Made by a program: the position numbers and the translations under genes
From: Elymus sibiricus
Taxonomy: Eukaryota > Streptophyta > Magnoliopsida > Poales > Poaceae
Assembly (NCBI GenBank): GCA_039707655.1
Contig: CM077666.1
Location: 397,873,886-397,937,885 of the forward strand
Length of the DNA stretch: 64,000 bases
Reading direction: 5' to 3'
In this document: piece by piece, positions 12,162 to 24,231 of the stretch
Position numbering within the stretch: the stretch's first letter is position 1
Layout of the letters: each line of letters begins with the position of its first letter
Notes under the pieces: model-generated
Told to the model about the DNA's origin: nothing
Seen by the model: the letters and a program-made list of their open reading frames with translations, nothing else
Database searches by the model: none

Positions 12162-13513
12162 TGATACGTCTCCAACGTATCTATAATTTATGAAGTATTC
12201 ATGCCATGTTTACAACAATTTTATATGGTTTTGGTATGGTTGGAATGTAACTAACCCGGACTGACGTTGTTTTCATCAGAACTACCATGGTGTTGTTTTT
12301 TGTGCAGAAATAAAAGTTCTCGGATTGGGCCCAAAATTTACGGTGATTTTTATGGACCAAAAGAGACCCACGGAGCACCAGAGATGGACCAGGAAGTGGC
12401 CGAGGGCACCACAAGCCTGGGGGGCGCCCCCCCCAGGGCGCGCCCCTCGATCTTGTGGGACCCTCGGGCACCACCTTGGCGTGATTCCAACGCTGAAAAT
12501 TCCTATATATTGGGAAAACCCCGAAAAGAAACCTAGAACTTCCACGCGGCCGCCGCAAGCCTCTGTATCGAAGCGATCTCATCCGGAGCCCTGTTCCGGC
12601 ACTCTGCCGGAGGGGGAATCATCACCCGAGGCCATCTTCGTCATCCCGACGGTCTCCATGATGAGGAGGGAGTAGTTCACCCTCGGGGCTGAGGGTATGT
12701 ACCAGTACCTATGTGTTTGATCTCTCTCTCTTGTGTTCTTGATTTGGCACGACCTTGATGTACCGCGAGCTTTGTTAATATAGTTGGATCATATGGTGTT
12801 TCTTCCCTCTCTCTATCTTGTTGTGATGAATTGAGTCTTGCTCTTTGAGGTTTCGTTATGTTAGATTGAATATTGGATTTGAGATCACTTGATATATGTC
12901 TTGCATGTGGATACTCGTGGTGACAATGGGGTATTCTATTGAGTTACTTGATGTATGTTTTGGTATTCAACTTGCAGATTCCCGTGGTGACATTGGGGTA
13001 ATCTAGGCACATAGGTTGATACACGTTTTCGTCCTACGTTCTCCAATAGAAACTTTGGAGTGATTCTTTGTCGCACGTTGAGGGATTGTTATATGATTCA
13101 ATTATGTTAGCACTGTTGAGAGATTGCACTAGTGAAAGTATGAACCCTAGGCTTTGTTTTCAAGCATTGCAATACCGTTTGTGCTCACTTTTATCACTTG
13201 CTACCTTGCTGTTTTTATTATTTTCAGATTACAAAAACCTATATCTACTATCCATACTACACTTGTATCACCATCTGTTTGCCGAACTAGTGCACCTATA
13301 GAATTTACCATTGTATTGGGTGTGTTGGGGACACAAGAGATTTCTTGTATTTGATTGCAAGGTTGTTTGAGAGAGACCATCTTCATCCTATGCCTCCCAC
13401 GGAATGATAAACCTTAGGTCATCCACTTGAGGGAAATTTGCTACTGTCCTACAAAACTCTGCGCTTGGAGGCCCAACAGAGTCTACAAGAAGAAAGTTAC
13501 GTAGTAGACATCA
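12162..13513 (+). repeat. 5' LTR of plus-strand Athila-type element (1352 bp)
   Basis: It starts TGATACGTCTCC and ends GTAGTAGACATCA. A possible TATA box (TATATATT) is near 12502-12510. Compared with 31116-32765 it lacks a block of about 300 bp before TTTGGAGTGATTCTTTGTCG. Confidence 0.9.
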
Positions 13514-13523
13514 AGCTCTTTTC

Positions 13524-13541
13524 TGGCGCCGTTGCCGGGGA
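13524..13541 (+). promoter_or_regulatory. Asp-tRNA-type primer-binding site
   Basis: TGGCGCCGTTGCCGGGGA-type sequence, ten bases after the LTR end. It is complementary to the 3' end of plant tRNA-Asp and is the usual Athila-lineage PBS. Confidence 0.85.
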
Positions 13542-13638
13542 GGTGAGTGCTTGAAGGTATATCTTTAGATCTTGCAATTGAATCTTTTAGTTTCTTGTTT
13601 TATCACTAGTTTGGTTTATAAAATAAAATTACAAAAAA

Positions 13639-14428
13639 ATGGAATTGAGGTTGCCTCAAATGTTTTATCTTTATAATGTCTTTCTTGAAAATGATGGATC
13701 GGAAAATTGTGCCAAAGTGTTAGAAGAAGAATTCAATAAAATGTTTGGCATAAAATCCTTAAATGATAAGCATGATTGCAATGTTGTTAGTATGCTTTCT
13801 ATGAATATACATGATGCTAATGATATGCAAAGCTACAAGCTTGGGGATACTATGTTTGATGAAGATGATATTTTTAGCCCCCCCCCCCAGTTTTGATGAG
13901 CAAATTTATTATGATGAAAGCATGCCTCCTATTTATGATGATTATATTGATGAAAGTGGGTTTGGAAGAGTGTCGACTCTAGGTACTAATTATCCCACTA
14001 TTTTGGAGGGTGTTGAACCTTATTGCAATAATTATGAAAGTGGATTTGGAGAGGTCATGACTTTATTTAAAGATGATTCCACTATTTTGGAAGAGGTTTC
14101 AATTGATTATGACAACAAAGTTGCTATCTATGATGATTATTGTGATGACATGTATGCTATAAAGAGTAATAATAACCATGAAACTTGTCATCATGATTTT
14201 AATGTTCAATTTGATTATGTCAATCAAGTATCTCATGACAGTTATTTTGTTGAATTTGCTCCCACTATTATTGATGAGAATAGATTTGCTTATGTGGAGA
14301 GTAATAAAAATTCTATGCTTGTGGATCATGAAAAGAATGCTTTATGTGATAGTTATATTGTTGAATTCATTCATGATGCTACTGAAAATTATTATGAGAG
14401 GAGAAGATATGCTTATATATCTCAATAA
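13639..14428 (+). pseudogene. acidic ORF of plus-strand Athila-type element, frameshifted in a C run
   Basis: An ATG at 13639 opens a frame that stops at 13896. The continuation lies in another frame from about 13890 to 14428 and joins at a run of 11 C (13878-13888), so a length change in that run is the simplest reason for the break. The joined product would be about 260 residues, very rich in Asp, Glu and Tyr, with repeated patterns such as ESGFGEVMTL and IYDDY. I see no catalytic motif and no gag zinc knuckle. Its place, right after the PBS, is that of gag. Function unknown. Confidence 0.65.
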
Positions 14429-14699
14429 TATCAAGTTTCCTCTCTATGTGTTGAAAGTTTTGAAGTCATACTTGTTTTGCCTTCCTATGCTAGTTGATTC
14501 TTGCTCCCATAAATTATTTGCTCACAAAATCCCTAAGAATAGGAAGTGGGTTAGGCTTAAATTTGCTTGTCATATGATTCATGTTGCTCTCTTTATGTTT
14601 CAATTCTTTATTCTTATGCGAGCATCATTGAAATCATCATGCCTAGCTAAAAGGCATTAAAGAAAAGCGCTTGTTGGGAGGCAATCCAATATTTACCCC

Positions 14700-16088
14700 A
14701 ACTATTTTTGTGTGTCCACATGATTAAGCTACTGTAGTAATCATGTTTTATATGTTTTTCTTTCAATAATGTGCCAAGTAAAGCCTTTGGGATAGTGTGG
14801 ATACTTGTTGATTTGATTCTGTGCAAAAACATAAACTTTTGCGTCCAGTACTGGAATTTCTGTTCTGTACTGGAGCGTGAGAAATTCTGAAATTTTTACA
14901 TAGTATTGAGTTACAATTTTTTTACGTTTTCCTCATTTTTCAGAATTTTTGGAGGTACGGAAGTATTCTTTTTAATTCGCTCACTACATGTTGTTCTGTT
15001 TTTGACAGATTCTGTTTTTATTGCATAGTTCGCTTGTTTTAGTGTTTCCATAGCTTATATTGAGTAACATAAATTGTGGAAATGATAGAATACAGTAGGA
15101 ATTGTGTGAGAAAAATTATGAATCTTGTCTTGACAGTACGAAAGTGAATGATTTATTTTGATACTAACCTATCTCACGGAGTTTCGTTAAGTTTTATGTG
15201 ATTGAAGTTTTCAAGTTTTGGGTGAGATGATGATTTGAGGAGAATAAGGAGTGGCAAGAACCTAAGCTTGGGGATTCCCAAGGCACCCCAAGGTAATATT
15301 CAAGGAAGACTCAAGCGTCTAAGCTTGGGGATGCCTCGGATGGCATCCCCTCTTTCGTCTTCAACATTATCGGTATATCTTACTTGGAGCTATATTTTTA
15401 TTCATCACATAATATGTGTTTTGCTTGGAGGGTCATTTTCTTTGTTGATATTTGCTTGCTGTTATCAATAATCATGTTTTGTATCTTTTATTTCAATAAA
15501 ATGCCAATTATAGCCTTTACCATGCTGAGTTTGCAAGTTTATGTGTTGCTGTTTGAAAACAGAAAGTTTTCTGTGTCCTGAATTTATGTGAATTGTCAGA
15601 ACATGATAAAAATTTGAAACTTTTACACAGTAAGCATGCATGAGTCCTTTATCACGTGGTAATTTGTCAGAATTTTTGGAGTTAGGGAAGTATGAATTTT
15701 TATTCCCCCTCTACAGATTGTTCTGTTTTGGCAGATTGCTGTTATAGTTACATTGTTTGCATATGTTTGCCTATTTAATGTTTCTATTTGTGGATAGGAG
15801 TATTAAATATGCTGAGGAATTTAGTATGCAATGTTTAATTATAATTTTAGTGATTTCCTACAATAAAGAATGTTAAGGTTTTGAGTTGATTTATACTAAC
15901 TTATCTCACGAGTTCTTGTTGAGTTTTGTGTGGATGAAGTTTTTAAGATTTAGGAGAAGCCATGATATGAGAGGAATTAAGGAGACACAAGAGTTCAAGC
16001 TTGGGGATGCCCAAGGCACCCCAAGATAACATTCCAAGAAGTCTCAAGCAACTAAGCTTGGGGATACCCCGGTGGGCATCCCAAGCGT
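14700..16088 (+). repeat. non-coding region with imperfect tandem duplication of about 730 bp
   Basis: Two diverged copies are recognisable by matching landmarks in the same order: AATCATGTTTT at 14739 and 15470, CAGAATTTTTGGAG, TTGTTCTGTTTT, ACTAAC-TATCTCACG, and paired AAGCTTGGGGAT motifs at the end of each copy. The second copy is cut by the chromovirus at 16089. Confidence 0.7.
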
Positions 16089-19000
16089 TGTGGCACCCCG
16101 ACTTAGAGAACCGGTTTTCCAGTGTTTCCAACCCAGAGATCATGTCTTCTGGAAACACACAACAACTTGGAACAGAACTGAACTTTATTAAAATATCTCG
16201 AGTACAAGCTCATAATTTACATGATAGCGAGGCATGAAGCACTTCAGGTGCTGAGAACAATATCTACATTATTTATGAAACATAGCAGGGCCTCGATACT
16301 ACTGGGTAGACTACGGCGTAGCGGAACATAGCACGGGAAACTCCATCCACAGGGACACCGCTGTGGACACGGCCTAGTTAGCGTAGCACAAACCATCGGG
16401 ACCTCCGTCCTCGGCTTCTCCTGCATCTGGCATGATACGCCAGGTGAGTACTTGGAATTTACTCGCAAGCTCATGGCAACCAAAACAATGCAGCAAACAA
16501 TAGCATGGCAAATAACAAGTTAAGAGATTAGGTTGCTCACTTACTGGTACCCAGTAACAACTTACTCTCATCTGGGTTGTCCCACAACCCTCGGAATGCT
16601 CACAATCCACAGAGCACTTCCGATCATAAGACAAGTTCTTCCATCATTATTATCTTTACAGTTGACCATCCTAGAGAGGCCTAAACGGACTGTCCAATAC
16701 CGTGGACGCAGCTATTCAAATAGGTTTTACACTCTACAGAGGTTGCACACTTTACCCACACCATGGAGTACCTGGCGTCGTGATCCCATTCGGGTGGACC
16801 GGTGGTGCTCCAACGAAACCTGCCTGACCCGTGACCCATCTATCGTACCACCGACAATCATACCCTCCCAGGGTCATGTCCTGGGTGGCCCCTGTGTCAC
16901 CTCGTGACACCTACCACCGTCGTGGCCACTAACTGTCCCAAACGGGGACGCCGGCAAAATAACTCAACTGGGCTCACAGGATTATCGTCGTCTACCTGAT
17001 CAGGGCAGCACGCACGCCTAACCCTCCCTGGTTTGGTGGTACCGATAAAAGAGCACAAAGCCAGACCAAGTCAAGGCCGTCCCATACCGGCAAATGTGGC
17101 TGCACGGAAAAGTCCGGGTAGGTGGCTCTTGATCAACCAACTAAGTTTAATATTATCAGGCAATTAACTATCATGGATATTCATCAAAATTATTTAAGAT
17201 GGCAGTGGCTATAAAATAAATTACTTAGAATTAACACATATTAAAATAATGCATAAAATTCAATTAAATGACCAACACTATTGAAATGATTCATGCAATG
17301 GATGACATGGATTGCCTTGCTCTGTTCGGTTGTCCACAAACTCCTGGGCTTCAAATCCAAAGTTATTTTCCTCTGAAAATATTTTTAAAATGCAAATGAA
17401 AATGTCACATGCTACTGTTTTGAGCACCAGAAATTCTGTGAACATGGGAAAAATACCAAATTTGGCCAAAAAATAGAGGAGCTCAAGACAAACCAGATGC
17501 AAAAAGAATCAATTGATTTGGACTTATGGTTTAAAAGTTAGGGCTGGTCAAAGATCCTGGTCAACTCTGGAATTAAACAGAAAATAGAAAAACTGACAGG
17601 GGGCCACGTCGAAGGCGTAAAGTGGAGGGGCGCCTCCACTTACCGCTTCGGCGTGTCGCTGACGAGCGGGCCCCGCGGTCAGGTTTAAATGGGAGAGAGA
17701 GAGGGAACAGAGAAGAGCGGGACTCCGGCGATCGTCGCCGGCGATATAGACGACGACGAGGTCAGGCGACCACGGGAATGGATAGAGCTCAACGAGACGA
17801 ACTCACACGTACCCGTGGGTTGGCGAACGGTGGCCGGACGGCGTCGTCCCCTTCCTCTCCGGCGGCGGCGGGTTTCGGGTGTCGTCGGAGACGGCGGTTC
17901 CGGCGGCTATTCGACCGGGCAAGGGCTCAGGCGAGGTCAGTGGAGTGAGGTGAGCTCGATGGCAGAGTCGGTTGAGCTCGGGGAAGAGTGGAACGGCGGG
18001 GAGACAGAGCTCGGATGGCGGCGGATCTCCAGCGAGGTTCGAGGCCAGAGGGCCTCTTGGCCGTGGCTCGCTGCTCGGGAGGTCGATTGGAAGAAGGAGG
18101 AGTGGGGTGAGGAGCTCGAGAGAGGCTGGGGAGGGCTATTTATAGGAGGAGGCGAGCTCGGGGGAGTTCTCTGGAAGCGGCGAGGTTCAGGCCACGTCGC
18201 CGGCGCAAGGACGGCGAGCTGGCCGTCGCGACGTGGGGCGAAGTGACGGGAGCTAGCAGGGGAGTTAAGGCGGCCAGTGGCGGGTAGTGGAGGAAGAAGA
18301 CGCGCCGCAAACCACAGTGCAGCCACGGGCGGCACAGTGCCCGGGTGTCGTGGCGGCCGTCGAGGGCGATTCCGGCGAGGGGAAGAGTCGGGAGAGGGCT
18401 ACGTGGACGGCAGTGGCTATGTCGGCACTCCCAGACATGAAATGGCAGCACGGGGCCTCTGGAATGACCTCGGCCGTCACTGGCGAGGTGCAGAGCACGC
18501 GTACTGGCATGCCAGTACCGTGCTCACCACGGGAAGTGATGTCTCGAGGCCGTCCAAGTCCAGCGCATCATGTCTAGTGCCTTCTCCTTCGACCACTTAG
18601 CCTCTCTATGCCTCTGGTTCGACTAGGTTCACTCTGCTGTGAAGTGTAGCTTCAGCTACAGTTTCTGGCAGGAAACTTGAGAGAGATCTAGAGGAGAGGT
18701 GAGCTGGGGATGGAGCCAAAGGAGATGTCTGGGATGATCTATGTTGGAAGGACTATGAGCTGGCCAAGTTTGAGAAGATTTCATCAAGATTTGAATATAG
18801 TTCATGTACAAGTGCTGCTACTGGACCAGAAGAGAGATGAGCTTGATGCACTCATCTGGTTGATCTGCTGGGGCTGAAATTTGGTGTGGCAGGCTTATTT
18901 GGTGAGTAGAAGATGCCATAAAAATTTCAGCTCAATTGGATACCTCTAGCTGGTACTTCCTTCACAGAGGTTCTAATTGGACAGAAACTTGGCAGAATAT

Positions 19001-19519
19001 TGGTGGTGAAAATTTGTACTGGACAAGATGATATTTTTGGATATTGTTGAAAGATAGGTTCCCTAATATCTCAGGGAATTTTCTGGGAATTAGCTGAGTA
19101 GGGAAAATATGAGCTCCTTCACAAATGGCCAGTACTGTCCAGAGAGCAAATGGAGTTTTCTGGAATAAACTTTGTACTGGACCATGAGATGTTTTTGAAG
19201 ATTGTGGGAGTAGATGATGACAAGAAGGTCTGGGATTAATTTGGGATTTTTGTGATCACCAGAACTACAGGTTGCTTTGTAACCCATAGTGATGGCAGAT
19301 TTTCCCAAAGGAGGAAAATGAATTTTTGGGAAGGATAAAGAATTGAAAATTGATCCAGATGGTGAGTGACACGATTTTGGCAAGGTGGTGAGGGCTTTGG
19401 ATCACTCAGAGGAATTCATAAGTCCAAAGTCAACTGAAAAGGTTCAAAATCCATCCAAATTGCAAATAAAGCCAGAAAGATTTCGAAAAGAAAAAGTTGC
19501 CAAAAACCAGGGTGTCACA
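16089..19519 (-). repeat. 3' LTR of chromovirus (3431 bp)
   Basis: Near-identical to 25240-28675 along its full length, with a minus-strand TATA box at about 18137-18144. Its start (19519) is joined to the PPT, and the last codon of pol overlaps the first LTR bases. Confidence 0.9.
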
Positions 19520-22500
19520 AACCTACCCCCTTAAAATGAATCTCGTCCTCGAGATTCGGTTGCTCAGGGAACAAGTGTGGATATGCTGATCTCAGAAAAT
19601 CTTCTCTTTCCCAGGTAGCCTCTTCCTCAGTATGGTGATCCCACGGTACCTTGTAAAACTTAATTGTCTTACTCTTGGTAGTTCTTTCCATCTCCTCCAA
19701 TATTCTGACGGGTCTTTCCTCGTAGGTCAAGTCCTTGGTCAGCTCTAGCTCACTCATATCTGCCTGTTTGATCGGAGGTGCAATGCACTTTCTCAATTGT
19801 GATATATGAAAGACATCGTGAACGTCCGACAACTCTGGTGGTAGCTCTAGCTGATATGCCACTCTGCCTCTTCTAGCCATGACTGGAAAGGGTCCGATAT
19901 ACCTCGGTGCAAGCTTTCCTCAGGTATGAAACCTTTTTATTCCTTTCATGGGGGTAACTCGGAGATACGCATAGTCTCCTGGTTCAAAAGTTACTTCCCG
20001 ATGTTTCGGGTCATAGTAGCTCTTTTGTCGGGACTTGGCTGCTCGAAGACGCTCCTGGATATCCTTGACTTGTTTCTCAGCCTCGAGCATCAAATTTGTG
20101 CCGAAGATGCGGCTGTCTCCTGTCTGAGACCAATTTAAAGGAGTGCGGCATTTCCATCCGTACAAAGCCTCGAATGGTGACATCTTGAGACTTGACTGAT
20201 AACTGTTATTGTAGGAGAATTCTGCATAGGGTAGGCTATCCTCCCATTTGGGTCCATGGGCGAGAGCACAGGACCGAAGCATATCTTCCACTATCTGATT
20301 CACACGTTCGGTCTGCCCATCTGTCTGTGGATGATATGCCGTACTATGCTTTAGCACAGTGCCCAGGGCTTGGTGCAGTCGTAGCCAAATGCTGAGGTAA
20401 ACAGGGAGCCTCTATCTAAGGTGATAGACTTGGGTACTCCATGAAGGCTGACTATCCGGGACATGTAGAGCTGTGCGAGCTGATTCACGTTGAAAGTGGT
20501 CTTTACCGGAAGGAAGTGAGCCACTTTCGTAAGTATATCCACGATGACCCAGATAGCATCATGGCCTCTTGTGGACTTAGGTAGTCCAACAATGAAGTCC
20601 ATGCATATGTCATCCCATTTCCACTGGGGAATTGGTAAAGGTTGCAGTAGCCCAGCGGGTTTCTGATGTTCAGCCTTGACTTTGTTGCAGATGTCACAAC
20701 ATGCGACATAGTATGCTATATCTCTCCTCATTCCTGGCCACCAAAAGGTTTCTCGCAAGTCCTGGTACATTTTTGTTCCTCCCGGATGGATAGAATATGC
20801 AGATTCATGTGCCTCTCTGAGTATTTGCTGTCTCAAGCTGTCTTGATCAGGCACACATATTCGGTTCTCAAACCATACAGTGTTCTGGTCATCAATTCAG
20901 AAGGACTTGGCCTTTCCTAGTGGAATGCGCTCTCTGATCTCTTGTATTTCTTGGTCTGATTTCTGAGCTGCCTTAATTTCTTCCATAAGTGTTGGAGTAA
21001 GTTCCATTGTATCCGGGCTAGTTGGGCCGCATAACACCATATTCAACTTGGCAAATTCTTCTCGCAGCCTCGGATGCATTCCCTCCATGAGGGCATTCAG
21101 GGTACCTTGCTTTCTACTGAGGGCATCGGCGACCACATTGGCTTTTCCCGGATGATAATTTATCCCAAGGTCATAATCCTTGACCAATTCAAGCCATCTT
21201 CTCTGCCTGAGATTCAGATCAGGTTGGGTGAAAATATACTTGCGGCTCTTGTGGTCCGTGTATATTTCACATCGCTGCCCAATGAGATAATGCCTCCAAA
21301 TTTTTAATGCATGAACCACGGCTGCCAATTCCAAGTCATGAGTGGGATAATTCTCTTCATGAGGTCGTAGCTGCCGGGATGCATAGGCTACAACCTTTCC
21401 CTCTTGCATTAACATGTAGCCGATTCCACGCCTGGAAGCATCACAATATATGTCGAAGCTCTTGTGGATGTCTGGAAGAACTAAGACAGGGGCGGTGGTT
21501 AGCCTCGTCTTTAGCTCCATAAAGCTGATGTCACATTCTTCTGTCCAGGCAAATTTGTGGTTCTTCTTCAGTAGCTCTGTCAATGGCTTGGCTATTTTTG
21601 AGAAGCCTTCGATGAAACAATGGTAGTAGCCTGCCAATCCCAGAAAGCTACGGACTTCCGTTACAGTGGCTGGGGTCTTCCAGTTTAATACCGCGGTCAC
21701 TTTACTAGGGTCGACAGCCACACCTTGTTCTGACAGAATATGTCCCAGAAATCCCACCTCCCTTAGCCAAAATTCGCATTTGCTGAATTTGGCATACAAG
21801 CGATGGGTCCTTAGCCTTTCCAGGACAGTACGGAGGTGTTGGGTGTGCTCCTCTTCATCTCTGGAGTAGATGAGAATATCATCGATGAATACTAGCACAA
21901 ATTTGTCCAGAAAGTCCATGAAGACTTTATTCATCATGCTCATGAAGTATGCCGGGGCATTTGTCAGCCCAAATGACATGACTGTAAATTCATACAGACC
22001 ATATCTTGTAGTGAAGGCTATCTTGGGGATATCCTCTTTTCTGATTTTTAGCTGATGATACCCCGTTCGGAGGTCAATCTTGGAAAATACCCGGGCTCCG
22101 TTCAACTGGTCGAACAAGTCATCAATGCGAGGGAGCGGATATTTATTTTTGATAGTGACCTCATTCAGTTGGCGATAGTCTACGCACATTCGTAGACTGC
22201 CATCCTTCTTTTTAACAAACAGCACGGGTGATCCCCACGGTGAAGTGCTTGGACGAATATATCCTTTTTGCAATAATTCATCCAACTGTTTCTTCAATTC
22301 CACCAGCTCTGGGGAAGGCATGCGGTAATACTTCTTGTATATTGGAGCAGTTCCGGGAACAACCTCAATAGCAAATTCTAGTTCCCGATCAGGTGGCATT
22401 CCCGGTATCTCTTCTGGAAATACGTCCGGAAATTCGCTGACTACCGGAATCAGACTTATGTCTGTAGCTATGGCTTTGAATGCCATTCCTTTCTTTGACA

Positions 22501-24004
22501 TCACTCTGCTAGCAGTGAATTGCACTGTTTGGCCTGCCGGGTTAACCAGTGTCACCTTCCTGGTGGCACAGTTGGTACACACCTGGTGTGGTACCAACCA
22601 ATCCATTCCCAGTATTATATCCAGTCCAGGGGATTCAATGGCAACGAGAGTGGCTGGAAACTTCACATCGTGTATCAAGATTTCCAGATTCTTGTATATC
22701 ACATTGGTTCTGAGCATGGAGCCAGGGGATTGCACCACCATGATTTTGTCCAAAAGGGAAGGAGAAAATTTGTGCAAGGTGGCAAAACTCCGCGAAATAA
22801 ACGAATGAGAAGCCCCAGAATCAAATAAAATTATTGCAGGTATGTTGTTAACAGAAAACATACCAAGGACCACATCTGGTGCTTCGCGGGCTTCCTCAGC
22901 GGAGATATGATGGACTTGGCCGCGGTAGAAGTTCGTATTGGGGCGGCGTCCAACACTGTTGACTTGTGGCTTGAAGTCGGATGGTGGCTTCCCATTTCTT
23001 GCGGGGCATTGCTTGGAGTAGTGCCCGCTCTGGCCGCAAGTGAAGCATGTGTTGTTGCGGCGGCAGTCCTCCAGCACTGGCTGTTTGCCGAAGGTCTTGT
23101 CCTGGCTGACGGGCTTATTGTTGTTGTTGCCATTGCTCCAGGCAGGCTTGTACTCAGATGTCCCTGGTTGCCAAATACGTGGCTTCTGCACAAACTGCTC
23201 ACGGTTGTCCTTCTTGGGTTCAAATTTCCGCTTGTGATCATTATATCCTGACTTATGCTCTCATTCGGCTATGAAGGCCTTGTTTACCAGGGTCTGGAAG
23301 TTAGGAAAGTCCAGCATACACAGCTGACAACGGAGGGTATGATTCATCCCTCCTAGGAATCGGTCAATCTTCCTTTCTTCGGTGGACACGTCATGGGTGG
23401 AGTACCGTGCCAGATTATTGAACTTGTTCAGATACTCACCCACTGACATATTCCCTTGAGTAAGAGCCAGAAATTTCCTCTGCTTCACCTTCATTATGCC
23501 AGTAGGAATATGATACTTGCGAAATACTTCTTTGAACTTTTCCCAAGAAATATCCTCTCCAGAAGGCCATAACATTTTGGTGTTGTCCCACCATATAGCT
23601 ACTGGTCCCTCCAGGTAGTGGGTAACAAAAGGAACCTTGTCTGACTCATCACAGCGGGCTATTTCCAATTTCTTTTCCATGGTCCTCAGCCAGTCATCAA
23701 CTTCCATCGGATCCACAGCTTGACCAAAACTGGGTGGCTTGGTTCGCTGAAAATCAGACAGCTTAGAGTGCGTCCCATTGTGGTTGTTCTGACCCACCAT
23801 AGTCTGCATACTTTTCAGAAATTCCATGAGATCTTGGTTTCTTTTCTCTTCAAACATTCTCATGATCTGATCAGTGGTCGGTGACTGTGGTGGTGGAGGT
23901 GGCAAATCTTCTGGTGGCTGTCCTGCCTGTCTGGCGGATCGACGAACGGGAGTTCCATCGCCGCCTTGAGTACTACACCTCTTCATCCTAAATTTTGTTC
24001 CCAT
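19515..24004 (-). pseudogene. gag-pol: gag-pol polyprotein of chromovirus, broken
   Basis: I take the ATG at 24004-24002 as start. Gag has a retrotransposon-gag domain (WLRTMEKKLEIA, WWDNTK, FRKYHIP) and a CCHC knuckle ([14 protein letters not shown]). Protease has [11 protein letters not shown] and ILGMDWL. RT has [11 protein letters not shown] and the catalytic FIDDILIYS. RNase H has YCDASRRG and [12 protein letters not shown]. Integrase has the H-H-C-C region (HPGGTKMYQDL, CCDICNK), then DFIVGLPKS, LDRGS and TDGQTERVNQ. The C-terminal end (RPVRILE to EEATWEREDFL) is a chromodomain-like segment, which targets chromoviruses to chromatin. Defects: TGA at 23261-23263, TGA at 20897-20899, a one-base frameshift near 20397, and TGA at 19920-19922. 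The last codons overlap the PPT and LTR start. Without these breaks it would be one long frame. Confidence 0.92.
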
Positions 24005-24231
24005 AGCAAAATACCGAATTGATGAGCCACATTCATAAGGGAAAGCAGGGTAGTATGACACCAGAAAATAAGCCGAAAAAAACGAAATAAAGCGAAGAAC
24101 ATAATTATACAAGGCAACCCAACATCATACATGACAAGCTAGTAGGGGGATGATCATGACTAGACTGCTCATACGGCAGTTGACATATGCAGGGATGCTA
24201 TGATGCATGCACTGAAACTCAAGCCTCCGCT

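Noticed and set aside
12161..13519. ORFs of 80-130 codons in the Athila-type LTRs (also at 30290-31600)
   Set aside because: They appear on both strands in every LTR copy and are disrupted differently in each; no sign of coding constraint.
17622..18600. Several GC-rich ORFs of 80-185 codons, repeated at 26778-27756
   Set aside because: They lie inside the two chromovirus LTRs, occur on both strands and have no domain pattern. They are by-products of the GC-rich transcribed part of the LTR.
20666..23251. Plus-strand ORFs opposite the chromovirus pol
   Set aside because: They are antisense shadows of the minus-strand pol frame, which has clear RT, RNase H and integrase motifs.
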